Shown here: one piece after another, positions 22,991-34,529 of the stretch | How positions within the stretch are numbered: the first letter of the stretch is position 1 | Layout: every line of letters starts with the position of its first letter | Origin: Megalopta genalis | Taxonomy: Eukaryota > Arthropoda > Insecta > Hymenoptera > Halictidae | Direction: 5' to 3' | NCBI RefSeq assembly: GCF_051020955.1 | Contig: NC_135022.1 | Location: 13,440,466-13,504,465, forward strand | DNA length: 64,000 bases | Translations under genes and position numbers: made by a program | Notes under the pieces: generated by a model | Databases searched by the model: none | The model's input: the letters and a program-made list of their open reading frames with translations, nothing else | Told to the model about the DNA's origin: nothing

Positions 22991-23484
22991 CATATCCGAT
23001 ATTCTCGAAATCCTTCAATCGTTCCATCGATTTTTAATTTTCACCCGTTCGCTTATGTATCGCGTCAATGATTCTAAACTTAAACATAATAATTACGTTG
23101 AAGATATTCACCATTTCGTCTGATAATATCTTTTTTTATCATTCACAGCGGACAAAGTTAATTGTGCTGTTTATTTTGAAAGTCGCCTAAGTCCGTTTAT
23201 TTTAAAAACCAGATATTCGAAGATTTTGCGTAAATTTAAAGATATTGGCAGTAGTAGTAAAATGTTGTTTTTTCTTGTTCGTTTCTAAGGGTTATTGCGT
23301 TCTAGAGGCTTTGCTGAAATGAAATTATTTATTGGAGATGTCATTGTTTGCTTACGTTTACACGCAAATCTCGCGAAGTTTGATTATCCTCAACCTGTGT
23401 GCCACTTAATTACAATAATTAACTGATAGTTCAAGATAATTCGTCTACGTGAATTGCACGTCGAGTGGAATTATTTTCACGATG

Positions 23485-23711
23485 TACAGTAAATTCTCCC
23501 CAATTGTCCCTCGGCATGTACAGTAAATTCTCCCCAATGTTCCTGCAGCTTGTTAACAAAAATGGACAATTTGGAAAGGTGAGCTACGATTATTTGACGA
23601 TTGTCAACAATTATAAAAACGAGGTGCGAAGCTCGAATAATCGTATCCGCTATCCCCAAATTGTTCATTTCCGTGTACAAGCTGAGGGACAATTGGAGAG
23701 AATTCACTGTA
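23485..23711. mobile_element. Foldback MITE with duplicated left tip
   Basis: The main element spans 23519-23711, TA-CAGTAAATTCTCCCC to ATTCACTG-TA. Its first 34 bp are present a second time immediately upstream (23485-23518), so the left tip is doubled. The halves are complementary almost end to end. Confidence 0.8.
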
Positions 23712-23759
23712 TGTACGAGCAACCGATGCATATGAAACTTATCATTCGCCAATAACAAT

Positions 23760-25420
23760 GTTGCATCAGTGTTGGAATCCGGTGGCAACGCGATATTGTT
23801 TTTAGACCGTTACGGGGGTGGGGGCTGATCATTTATTTATTGACTGACCCTCGAATAAGTGCGAGCGGCAACAATATACGGAACAATTTCGTCGCGTTTC
23901 ATAACCGTTTAGTCACATTCATTTGCACAGCACATTGTAGATCATAACCTGCGGCCATTCACAACGTGTTTCTACGAAATCATTATATTGTATTTATTTT
24001 GTTTGCGTGCGAACGAGCATATAAACGTCAAACTTCGATAATGCGCTAGAGGAACTAAGTGTTATGATGATTCATGCACAGTTTAAGGCGATTACTAGTG
24101 TAATTACATAAATTGTAAATGTTAATGGCTGAATAATATCGCCTGTGCGTTCGTACGCACGCATCTATGCAAGTGTGATCACGGTTCAACTTATACACAA
24201 AAGTATCTGCAATAGTTGTTGCTGCTATAATATGTTCGCGTTGTCTCTAAAATGTTGAGCCGTTCACAATATCGACGCAATAAAATATTTAACAATCGAG
24301 CAGACTGATGAAAATTACTTTTACGTCAGCCTAATAGTGTGCTTAAGTATCGTTTACGAGTAGTGCTTGAAGTTTTCGCGTAAAACCATCATGATCCAGG
24401 CATGGCTCACGGAACTGTGAACGTGTTAAACGTATGCGAAGCTTATACGGGCAAATAATTACAATTACAGAGTGCACAAAGTGTACAAACATCTCACAAT
24501 TGCCAGGGACTATGATTTTACGGTGCATGATTCACGAATGACAATGCCAGGTCCGTGGACTGTGAAACACCTTGAAATGGTACAATGCATGCCGTTTGGA
24601 AATATGTTTACCAAGATCTTCGGAACTATAGTTGATCATAAGATTACTCGGGACATTAACTTTTACAACATATCTCAAGGTCACTGAAATCGACTCGACT
24701 GCATGAAGTTATCCAGAAAGTTCGTGCCGTTTCCTGTGCTCGGTCTTTATTGCTCTTCTTTCTGGCGAAATGAGATCTGCCTTGATTTGATGAACACTCG
24801 GCCTTTCAGAAACGTTATACGCGAGCTTCTTCAGTTGTTTAAAATTGATTGCCCAAATGCTTTCTTTCTGAGCTTCGATGGAGCATCAAAATCTGTGGAA
24901 GAAGCATTTTATCACAGTGTCTAAAACGAATAGTTTAATTACGCTGTGTGTAGTTCGAATGATATTACTTTATGAAAATTATCTTACCGATACCTCTCGT
25001 AAGCATTAATTTTAAGCAGTATGCGTTGTGATAATCTTTCAGGCTGATTCTGTATTACTGTATTAAAATTCAGGAACTAGGAAATAATAGAAAGAAAGAA
25101 TTTGTATATCGATAAAAAGGAGGAATAATAGAAAATTAATTATTTTATTTTATTTTATATAATAGTAGAAACTAAATATTATTATAATGAAAAATATTTT
25201 GATGGAATGCCATTTTGTCAAGAATTTGTACAAATTATTTTTGAAAGAACTGTTAAACTTTTTGCGTTAGCTTTCGACAGGTGCATTTATGAGTATTTAA
25301 ACTATATAATGCATTTTGTTTTAAATCAAAATAATCAATATTATATAATTTATATTCTATTTTATTGAGAATAATTTTAAAAAATTGTGTTGACATGAGA
25401 CTTCTTGAATTAAAGTTGCC
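23760..25420. other. Unique AT-rich sequence, no gene recognised
   Basis: Short frames at 24472-24687 and 24703-24924 have no recognisable family. Nothing else supported. Confidence 0.35.
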
Positions 25421-26280
25421 GATTTTTTTAATATTTTCTCATTTTTAGCGCATCACAAAAATAAAGAAAAAGTTTCAAAAGATTCAAAGTTTTGGTTCAC
25501 GAGATAGTAGGACATAGGTCGAAATTTTAATTGTAATCGATATTTTATAAAAGTTTTAATTATAACAGATTTTTAATAGAAATTTCAAGTAAATTGCTCA
25601 ACTAGAACCTGAAATATTGAGTCAATCGTTTCGAAAAACGAGATCTCGAGAAAAACGTGTGCAAATTTAAAAAAAAATCGTTTTGCACACATTTTCGAGG
25701 ATACTTATACTTTTAAAAAATGGATTTTCAAAAAGAGAGATAGATTCAAAAACAGAATACTCTTCCTTAGAACATCGAGTAAGAGGAAACTTTTTAACCA
25801 ATAATCGACTGCCAATTATTTGCAACGTTGATAAACTATTCACTACCTGGTAAATATGCGCAGTGTGTAATTATCTGTTAGCAGATAATCTCTACTACCA
25901 GAATGCAAACTTTCATGCATTTAATGCATAAAATTATGCATTTTTCTTTTAGTTAACGGAAACAACGTTTTTTCTAATTCCAGTTTTTGTAAAATGACGT
26001 TCGAAAAAGGAAAATTTGCATGAAGAGAGGCAGTCCAGTTATTATATCCTTGAAAAACTTTTCTTTTCCGAAGAAAGTGAACATTGAAACGAAGACGAAG
26101 GAGACTCGTCGACCAATAATTGACTTAACAAATATAATATTTGCAACTTTGACGAATGATTCGTAGCTTTGAAGCTGCTCCGTCATTGCATCCTCGAGAA
26201 GGTTTACTTTTGTATGAAACGCAAGAGAGCGTCGAGGACAAAGACCAAGAAGACTTATTAGCCAATAATTGGCCAGAAGA
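25421..26280. other. Repeat-like stretch, no gene
   Basis: Strings such as GAGATCTCGAGAAAAACG recall the segment at 1430-1500. CCAATAAT(C/T)G motifs recur near 25798, 26113 and 26262. Too diverged to delimit. Confidence 0.3.
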
Positions 26281-26785
26281 AAGCTGTTTCCTGAAGAATC
26301 GAGAACGATCGTTGGGCCACGGTTTTGCACGATGCTCGCGGAGGCCGTTGTTGCGTCGCGTCGTTGCGTCGAATAAGTTCCCGGACAACTTTAATGACGA
26401 CCTTTAAACTGGGGTATTGGTTGTTTTTGAGCGACACGAGGAGGAGGAGTGCCGTCGATCACGGCGACGCGACAGTCGCAGCTAAACCCAAAGCACGACG
26501 AGCCGTGGCTAATTGCCGCGCGCAACAAAAAGCTCGGCCTCTCTTCTTCAGCTCGGCACAGGCGTGCGCCACCGTTACGCTCGCGTATTTTCATCGGCAT
26601 GCACGCGAGCAGCATCTGTCCGACGCGGTTCGTGCCCATTACAAACGTCCTTTAGCGTTCGTTTATTCGCTGTATTTGCCACTTTCCATTATTTCCCTCT
26701 TTGCCCCCCGTTTCACAGTTCACCCAATTTTCCGCATTTCATTTTTACTTGCTCCTTGTCTCGACGCAACCCGACGCGACCCAAT

Positions 26786-27008
26786 TTAGCTTCAATTCAA
26801 TGCCAAGTAGAAGGCTTAGCTTCAAATCCATGCGAATCAAATGGTTTAGGTTCAAATACTTGTGATATACATGATTTAGCTTCGACTGCATGCGAAACAA
26901 ACGAGTTAGCTTCGCCTGCATTTGAAGCTATATCATTAATATCGCAAGTATCTGAAGCTAAATCATTCGTTTCGCATGGATTTGAAGCTAAGCCTTCTAC
27001 TTCGCGTC
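26786..27008 (+). repeat. 30-bp tandem array that could encode a decapeptide repeat
   Basis: Seven units in exact 30-bp register start at 26786, 26816, 26846, 26876, 26906, 26936 and 26966. Because 30 is a multiple of three, an open frame (26513-27112) passes through as ten-residue units near L-A-S-x-x-C-E-x-x-x. The array is also symmetric: AGCTTCAAATCCATGCGAA (26818) is the exact reverse complement of TTCGCATGGATTTGAAGCT (26971). No signal peptide or domain is recognised, and the upstream part of the frame lies in a GC-rich island. Coding status unproven. Confidence 0.8.
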
Positions 27009-27179
27009 TCCCACTTTTTAGCCGTCAATTAGGGTTTCTCGATTTGCAAAGTCCCCCGTTGAACTCGTTCGATTTCGAAACCAGTTTTCACGCTAGAACT
27101 ATCGTGCTCTAGACGCAACCAATGCGTATATTGTTTCTTAACAATGACGCGTTTAAATTTATTCAACTTCAGCGAGATT

Positions 27180-27235
27180 TCTCTTATAAATAAACTGTGC
27201 AGATCTTTATGCGATATAAAAATAATCTGCACCAA
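27180..27235 (-). mobile_element. Left part of a ~200-bp inverted-repeat element, interrupted
   Basis: AACTGTGCAGATCTTTATGC and AATAATCTGCACCAATTT match the opening of reversed family members. The match stops where the TTAA-type element at 27236 begins, suggesting insertion into it. Confidence 0.5.
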
Positions 27236-27708
27236 TTTACCAGTTAGCTATGTTTCACGAGTATACTTGTTGTGACACGAAAACGATTTCTTCGTGACGA
27301 ATGGAGTCGTCGAAAACAGCTAATGAGTATAATTGATTAAATTATATATTTTATAACTGTGTCGTATAATACTTAACCCCTTGCCCTATGACATCGTGTC
27401 AGACTCGTTATGAAGTTTAGAACATGATCTACTTAATATGCGTGTTATTCACAGCTCTTAAATTGAAATAATATTTTATCCATCTATCATTAATATTTAA
27501 ACATTGAAGCGAAGCTTGCCATATAATAAATATAAATTTTCTGCCTAGCCTAGGAATTCGTTGGTAACAAACAAATGCTAATCCACGTAGCTGTGAAATA
27601 AGTTGTAGTGTGAGGGATTAAACAAAATATAATGAAAACCAAACATATACAATATAATTATAGTAACTTACATACTCTTCAAAGAAATTGCAATAGCTAA
27701 CTGGTTAA
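27236..27708. mobile_element. TTAA-flanked element, CCAGTTAG family, copy 2
   Basis: The left end TTTA-CCAGTTAGC (one change from TTAA) and the right end GCTAACTGG-TTAA are inverted. The flanking interior matches 66-695, for example ATATTTTATAA on the left and AAATTGCAATAGCTAACTGG on the right. A second TTAA element (27373-27621) sits inside it. Confidence 0.65.
27373..27621 (-). mobile_element. TTAA-flanked MITE, TTGCACTAC family, nested copy
   Basis: TTAA at 27373 and 27618. Read on the reverse strand it starts TTAATCCCTCACACTACAAC and ends with ACGAGTCTGAC and GGGCAAGGGGTTAA, matching the layout of 21217-21457. It interrupts the element at 27236-27708. Confidence 0.6.
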
Positions 27709-27939
27709 AGGAAACGGAGAACTAATAAAAACATGTTTATACTACCAAGTTCTAAGTGCAAGTAATGTATAAACGATGAGTCACTTAACTCTTTCATCTT
27801 AATTCTTCTTCTAAGCTACATGCTGTATAAAAAAAAGTGTTTGGAACAACGAGGAGTATATTTTCCTTTTTCTAATCAAAATACTACTGTAACAATGCGA
27901 GACTAGATTTTCTCAACCTTTGTGAGATTTCTATTGTTA

Positions 27940-28074
27940 TTAAACTGCGAATATCTTAAGGGGTCCAATATTAAATGTATTTCTTTTCTTAATAATTTTA
28001 ACAAGTTGAGAGTGACATAACAGTATTCATCAGTTCTTCCAGTGTTTTTGTTTGTTTGAAATTCACAGTCTAAT
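27940..28074 (-). mobile_element. Partial ~200-bp inverted-repeat element
   Basis: AAACTGCGAATATCTTAAG to AATTCACAGTCTAATC, shortened to about 135 bp. Confidence 0.4.
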
Positions 28075-28203
28075 CTCGATATACGCTCGAATAGAGACAT
28101 TTAAGAAAAATGTTCTCATAGAAACATTTTTATAATACCATATAATGCTGAATATTACTTTAATAGTTATCTATCTTTCTGCTTTATATTATATTCATAA
28201 CTG

Positions 28204-28394
28204 TACTGTGGATTTTATGCATGGCTGACAGCAGACTAAATTCAAAATAGTGAAAACATTTGAAGAATTCAAAGATACTATTGCATTATTTTTAACTTGT
28301 CCAAATTATTGAAAAAAAAAAATAGACGTCTGTTATGCTCCTGTATCTTACAGTCAATGCCGACAACTTTTATTTTGCCTAAAATCCACAGTCT
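28204..28394 (+). mobile_element. ~200-bp TA-bounded inverted-repeat element
   Basis: TACTGTGGATTTTATGCAT to CCTAAAATCCACAGTCTA, 191 bp, complete, with the family interior AAGAATTCAAAGATACTATT. Confidence 0.65.
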
Positions 28395-28923
28395 ATTAAT
28401 GAATAATGTCGTCATTGCATTGTCGTTGTATTGTAATGTCAATTGCACTATTTCTTATCTGTTCTAAATAAGTTGAGAAGTTACACATGGAAATCTGAGA
28501 CCGAATCACATAATATTCCAGAAAATTCTGAAATTGAAGCAAGAGAAGCTTTGAAAAAAAGCGGGAAACGCTCTGAATCATAAAGAGTCGATGAAAAATG
28601 TGAACATTTTCTCTTGATATTTCCTCAGCCACCGGCATACCGTAGCATTACTTCATGAATCATTTTTAACGCGAAAACCTGCAAACTCATTCTATTCTAA
28701 CCTTTACGTCAACAAACAGATTGATGAATGATATTTTATATTTCCGTGAAGTCATATTTCCCGTAGAACAGGAATGACGAACCTCTCCTTTCCGCCAAGA
28801 GTCATGTGATCCCCACCAATATTCAGCCGGTTCTCCTAACTCGCCGCGCCAACGAAAAAAAAGCTCGGAACGCGACGCTTTGCGGCGTGTCGTTTATAAT
28901 GTAATATGTCGTCGACGTATAAA

Positions 28924-28962
28924 TATTAGGTTGTTACAAAAGTAATCTCGGTTTTTTTGTAG
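28924..28962 (+). mobile_element. Orphan mariner-type terminal repeat
   Basis: TA followed by TTAGGTTGTTACAAAAGTAA resembles mariner inverted ends. No partner end or transposase was seen downstream. TA-CAGTCATTTCTCCC at 28969 may be the tip of another TA-target element. Confidence 0.4.
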
Positions 28963-28964
28963 GC

Positions 28965-29515
28965 TATCTACAGTCATTTCTCCCGGAAATGCCAAATTTC
29001 GGGATGTGGTGAATTTCCCCCGTGCTAGTCCTACGCCTATGTAATTTATCGCTAAGGGCCGTCGAAATCAAAAGCACGGAGTAAAAAACACGCGGAGCTG
29101 CAAGGTACGTGACCATCGAATCATGGTATCTGACGTCCGAATTGCCTTCGAATTATGGCAAAAGTTAGAAATAAAACAGCTGAGTCATCGTTCTTATTCT
29201 AGCATTACTGTGTATTCATATTGATATACACCGGCATGCTGACCGCAGCCTTTTTTTTGCCGACTACTCTGAGTTTCTATAAAAACGAGCCGCGAGACTC
29301 AAAAAGTCGCGACTTAATATTCTCAGACCTGCCGGTTTCAATTCCGACAACTCCGAACATTTCTGTGGGAGAAATTAGTATATTTAGAAAACCGAAATTA
29401 CGTTTGCAAGAAACCAATAGATAGCTTGTTTTAAGTAGATCACATTTTATGTACTTTAATTAATTATTACTTCTTCGTTACAAGCAGATAAGAAAATCAA
29501 TAAGCAATAAGATAT
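28965..29515. other. No gene recognised
   Basis: Mixed composition. A 67-codon frame at 29221-29424 is unrecognised. Confidence 0.35.
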
Positions 29516-29520
29516 GGAGT

Positions 29521-29745
29521 TTAGATAAGGATTTTATGCATTTCTGGTAAAAATGGATACGTGAAATACAGAGCAGAAAAGACATCAGTAAACTGTAAGA
29601 ATATTGTTACATTATCTTCACTTTGTTAAAATTATTAAAAGACTACGCTCTTATCTATCTCCTGTTTTCTGTAATTGATAAACATTTTGTACGCAAAATA
29701 AAAATTATTTGCATCAATTGCAAGGAGCAGAAACTAAAGCTTAAC
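29521..29745 (+). mobile_element. ~200-bp family fragments joined
   Basis: Opens TAAGGATTTTATGCATTTCTG (family left end) and runs into CGCAAAATAAAAATTATTTG and CAATTGCAAGGAGCAGAAAC, typical of the other terminus. Right boundary unclear. Confidence 0.45.
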
Positions 29746-29749
29746 TTGA

Positions 29750-30817
29750 GAGCTGGAACGCTAGGCTGGCGAAATCAAGGGAATATGGAGGGGGCATAGT
29801 TCAGTGGCTCAGCGAAAAAGGCGAGTAGGGGTAGGAGCCACCAATGGCTCGCGCATCGCCAAACAGAAATGTATATCTTTCACTTTTTTTATATAAATTT
29901 AATTTATTTAATATCACATCTGCTTAATAGCAATTAGCGACCACTTGTGGGATAACATTTGTACGGTCACATGTAGTGTAATGTTATTTTATAATATTAT
30001 TACATTGTTACATTATTTTCTTAATCTAGGCTTCTTAAGTTACTATATAATTATGCTAAACAATTTGCTTTCTTCGAAGTATGACATAACTTTTGTTGTT
30101 CGTTCGTAATTGTCCAAACATTCTTTGATGGTATTGGGCATTTTTACTTTCTTTCTGAGCATATCTTATATTGTTCATGCAGAATTTAGTTGCTTTATAT
30201 TGTTTATGTTTGTTGTTTATACGGAATTCAGTTATTTCGTTCTATGTAGAGTGAATATGTTGATATATCTTTGCAGTTTCATAAACTGAAAAATTGTACG
30301 TATTTTAGTCGTTGCATACGTATATCTATCTCAATAAAAAAATGTTTAAACAAATGTTCCCGAGACAATCGAATATTTTGATTCGCAGACGTTTCGGTTC
30401 GTTCCCCTCTGTTCGGGTAGAAACAGTGTCGACTCATTATAACTGGCATGGATGAAACAGACCTTCTATGGTAAAGTTTCGTGGGTGGTTGCCGGGAATC
30501 GTGTAATCTTAACGAGGTTAACGAGCGTAGCGACAATAAGTTTAATTTGCTTATTGTTACTTGGCCGCTGATCGGGCGTAGAAACCGTACAGCAACAGTT
30601 CGAATATTACTGTTACAAAACTATAACATTCTTGAACAATTAGTATGACCTGTCCAGTGAATGAACACTTTTTTTTTTAAGGTACGTATTTGTTATAATG
30701 ATTGAAGTTCGTACATCCCTGAATACAATTCTAGTATTTCTTGACAGTTATAGCTTCTTCAAAAAATGTGATATAAAATTAAGCGAGAAATATGTCAAAC
30801 AAGCAATAAAGGAGCAC
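29750..30817. other. No gene recognised
   Basis: A CpG-bearing segment at 29750-29870, then AT-rich sequence. The reverse frame at 30279-30536 is unrecognised. Confidence 0.35.
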
Positions 30818-31107
30818 TTAACCCGAGAAAGATAACCTACGTCGCAGAGGCGCCTGCGAAGACTGTTGATTTTTGTTAATTTTTCATAGAGGTCTAGTGA
30901 TTGAAGTTTAAAATTACTTAAAATATAAAAAAATATAATATAAATGCATTTTATTTTTACAATAATGCCAAACCTTTAAAATGACTAGATTAACTTAAAT
31001 AAATATCCATTGTTAGTATAAAATTGACGCCTTAGAAAAGCATGCGCCTCTGAAGCGTATGGTTATCTTTTACGTACGTTGTCATATGGTTATCTTTCTA
31101 GGGTTAA
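30818..31107 (-). mobile_element. piggyBac-type MITE, copy 2 (inverted)
   Basis: TTAA at 30818 and 31104; reads CCCGAGAAAGATA at left and TATCTTTCTAGGG at right, i.e. reversed relative to 20143. 290 bp. By eye it carries no private change and may equal the family consensus. Confidence 0.92.
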
Positions 31108-31389
31108 TCGAATTGACAAAATTTTGCAAAATAACATGTGCAAGACATCTGTGGGTGTATAATAGAATTACTGCATCAATTTAAATACGAAAAATATGTA
31201 ATTATTATAATACAGAGAACGATTTCATCGAACAGATCGGAAAAAAAATAGCCTAGTCAGAATATTAAAACAAATAAACACGTGTGGATGATTGTGTGAA
31301 ACGAGCAGCTACAGAAAATTATAAAAACCGCGTAAATAAAATAGTAGAATGAAAAATTCTCAACACGATAAACGTTGACGTCGACGATC

Positions 31390-31900
31390 AAAATGGCGAA
31401 ACTCTGAAAACACGTGTGAGAATCGATCGATAGCGGCTTCTAATGTCCGAGAGGATCCCGAAAAATAGTCTCTTAGGAAAATCCCAGGCCGGCACGGAAT
31501 CGGCGAGCATCAGTTATACGAGTTTCCCATTTCTTGAAGATTGTAACAGCATGTCTGCCTATCTACCTCGCTCTCACGTACGCTCCACTATCCCGGATTC
31601 CTTCGATAGGACACCCGAGTGCTGGCAACGCGTTATGGTGGCTCTATGCTTCAGTCATTCCCCATGGGAAGCATACGGTGGCACGAGAGATCCCCGCGAA
31701 CGAGAGCACGCACGAGCGGTGGCATAAAAAATAAACGAAACCGAGGAAGAAGCGGGACGGGTCTTTTATTTTCAGGAATGAAAAGAACTCGATTGTCCTG
31801 ATGAACTCGTTCCGACGCGAATTTCGAAAAAACTCGATTGGAAAATTGACCAGTCAACCGGCTGGCAATCTACCCGCGAGCAATTATTTGGTATCTCCGA
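31390..31900. other. Moderate-GC island, no gene recognised
   Basis: Frames of 60 to 94 codons on both strands, none recognisable. Confidence 0.35.
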
Positions 31901-32250
31901 TTCGCATTTTTGAAATAATGACTTCATCGGAGGAAAATCACGTTGAACTTTCCATTTTACCAAATAAAATCGTTCGGTAATGCGCATCTTTAATAGAAAT
32001 TTCTATTTTCAATCGTGAGAAGTTAAAAATTGGTCGATGTCCCCGTTCTATCGTTTCAAATCGCTTCACAATTTTCGTAATAAATACATTAAATCCAGTA
32101 ATGACTTTTTATTTTATTTAGATTTTCATGGAAACTTTGATTTAAAAACAAAACTGGATTTTTCTTTATTTGCGATTTATTTAAATTTCTCTTGAAGAAT
32201 ATATTTTTGCAGACACAACGTGTTCATCATATTCGTGATTTATTAATCAA

Positions 32251-32754
32251 TAGATTACAGATTTTATGCATTTGTGACAAAAATTGAATGGAAGAAATAT
32301 AAGACGGTAGGAAGATTTAATAAGTAATTTAAGAATGTCGATGCATTATTTTCAGTTGATTGTTAAAGAAACAAAGACACTTCTAACTAACTACTGTTTC
32401 TTGCAGTCGATACAGGCAATTTTTATTTTGCATGAAGACCCGCAGCAGTGTTGACAGAGAATTGATGGCGCGCGGGGCGCCCCGGACGTCGCCCCCATCC
32501 CCGCAATTGTCACCAAGGTTCTGTTTCCCCCACTCCTACTAAAGAGTCTCGGGTAGGAGGACGTTGAAGCGGTGAGGATGCGTCGTGGCCAAAAAGCTGA
32601 GCTACGCATCGCCACGTGATGATCTAGTGCGGCTACGTATCCCCTCCATTACTTTAACTTCGGTTGGTCGGCGATTGTAGGACACAGGGTAGAGGGAGGG
32701 CAAAGAGATTCCCCTCGCGCCATCAATTCCCTGGCAACACTGATCCGCAGTCTA
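32251..32754 (+). mobile_element. ~200-bp inverted-repeat element split by a hAT MITE
   Basis: Begins TAGATTACAGATTTTATGCA and ends ATCCGCAGTCTA. Subtracting the inserted element (297 bp) and one 8-bp target copy leaves 199 bp, the normal family length. Confidence 0.75.
32446..32742. mobile_element. hAT-type MITE with 8-bp target duplication
   Basis: Ends are 27-bp inverted repeats: left begins CAGTGTTGACAGAGAATTG, right ends CAATTCCCTGGCAACACTG, both flanked inward by ATGGCGCG or its complement. The flanks are ACCCGCAG (32438) and ATCCGCAG (32743), an 8-bp duplication with one change, typical of hAT transposition. The interior is unusually GC-rich and encodes nothing recognisable. Confidence 0.85.
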
Positions 32755-33106
32755 GTAATCAGTGACTAGTATAAGACAACTAATCTAACACTGATAGAAT
32801 CAAGAACACTGTGCAGAGAATTTAAAAAATGTGTGTGAATTTCCGGCATTGCAAGTAAATCAATTTGTTTATATTAAAGTTAATATGTACCCATTTATTG
32901 TAGAGTGTAAACTGAAATTTACAACTCTTGACATCTGATTGGCAATAGTTATATTCCATATGCCTAATCTGAAAATAAAGGTTTCCTTCCATATTTTTAT
33001 ATTTACTACATGTAATTCATAGATTTTACAAATTATTTTGCTTATTACTAAACCGCAGATCGCAAGAAAATGTAATAACATTTTTAAATTCTTTAAGTGT
33101 CATCGG

Positions 33107-33301
33107 TAGACCGTGGATTTGATTTTATGCATTTGTCATAAAATCGACTAGGTAAAGCAATGAAGACAATAGAAGAATTTATGTCAAGGTAATGTTCAAG
33201 GTTATATCCTATATTCTTCTTGATTTATTGAAATTGTTAAACAAAGACATACATCTTCAACTTTTGCTTCTTACAATTGATTTGGAAAGTTTTAGTCTCT
33301 A
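33107..33301 (+). mobile_element. ~200-bp TA-bounded inverted-repeat element, decayed
   Basis: TAGACCGTGGATTTGATTTT then TATGCATTTGTCATAAAATC; the right terminus is reduced to TTTTAGTCTCTA. Confidence 0.5.
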
Positions 33302-33482
33302 GTCGCGTCAGTGTTTCACGTATTCGTTTCTGTCAGAAATACGTAAACCTCGCTGCCTGCTTTTATATTTCGTTTTCTTTTTTGTTTTTTAAGAATCTTT
33401 TAAATTCAATTTGAAAAGCACATACTCTGTTATGAAGAAACAGTTGTACACTTACAACTAGATGTTGCATGCACCAATACAT

Positions 33483-33685
33483 CAGACTGCGGATCTTTAT
33501 GCATTTATGACAAAAATGACTGAAATCGAATTAAAACCGGAGAAAATATTTTAAAAAATTCAATATATTTTAGTATTGTGTTCAGCTCTTTAAAATGATT
33601 AAAGAGACAAATAAATGTCTCTGTAGCTGCTGCATCTTGCAATAAAAGCAGACAATTTTAATTTCACATAAAATTCAAGTGACAG
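33483..33685 (+). mobile_element. ~200-bp TA-bounded inverted-repeat element
   Basis: CAGACTGCGGATCTTTATGC then ATTTATGACAAAAATGAC; right end ACATAAAATTCAAGTGACA is diverged. Confidence 0.6.
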
Positions 33686-33714
33686 TTTACTTTTGAGAAA
33701 GAAAGGTCCGTCAT

Positions 33715-33808
33715 ATAGGTAATAGAATAGGTAATAGAAAATAAAAGAGAATAGAATAGGTAATAGAAAATAATATGAATAGAATAGGTAATAGAAAATA
33801 AAAGAGAA
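33715..33808. repeat. 28-29-bp minisatellite, three units
   Basis: GAATAGGTAATAGAAAATA recurs at 33725, 33754 and 33782. Confidence 0.85.
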
Positions 33809-33849
33809 CCACCGGACAGCAAAGACGCATGATCCGCTCCTAATTGTTC

Positions 33850-34420
33850 GGTCGCATCGATCCTCTCTCCGATATCTCCGCGCATCCCTTAGCCGTAGGG
33901 AGGCTCTCGAAAAGGCTCTAAGGAGTCCGCGTCAGTTGCTATTTATAAAAGTGCATTTCAGACGGGTGTACAATAGTGACGCGTTCGATGCGACGGGGAG
34001 AGCGACCGATAAATCAGAGCGGCGCGGCGTGCGTAGATCACGAAGCGCACACTTTTATTTTCATTTCGCGTGTTGAAAACGAAAATAGCGCGAGATACGA
34101 GGCACGTTCCGTCGAATTCTTGCTCCGGGCACCCTTGAGAAATGCATCCGAGTCGCCGTTTTCTTAGTATCGTGACCGATTTATTAAAACTCGGCTTCTT
34201 TCGCGGCACAGTGACACGGAGATGGCCGCGCTATTGCGATTCGCTCGCCAACATTTCGGACAGCCGATCGATTTTATTGGACAACGTTCGGCTACCGATT
34301 CACCTTCGATCTCGCTTTCGAATTATCAACTTAGGGAACACCACTCAACACCTTATCGACAGGATCGCCGCGCTTGGAACTTGCGGCCACTCCGTAGGAT
34401 GCTGCCATAAATTTTGTTGC
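33850..34420. other. GC-rich island, no gene recognised
   Basis: CpG-rich; frames to 132 codons (34142-34540) unrecognised and running into repeat DNA downstream. Confidence 0.35.
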
Positions 34421-34529
34421 CAAAAACAGGAACCGCTTAGCAAATTCTTTGTGTTTTTAATACTTCTAGTAGATCGATGCACTATTCTTTTAATTGTTCT
34501 ATCGTGTCGAATTGCAACTACTCATTTTT

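Noticed and set aside
29760..29870. Possible tRNA-like segment (GGCATAGTTCAGTGGCTCAG)
   Set aside because: The stem pairings of a cloverleaf and a T-arm consensus could not be made.
32391..32615. 74-codon reverse frame with a GGNRTLVT-like stretch
   Set aside because: Spans the boundary of the hAT-type MITE and the older repeat; not an ancestral gene.
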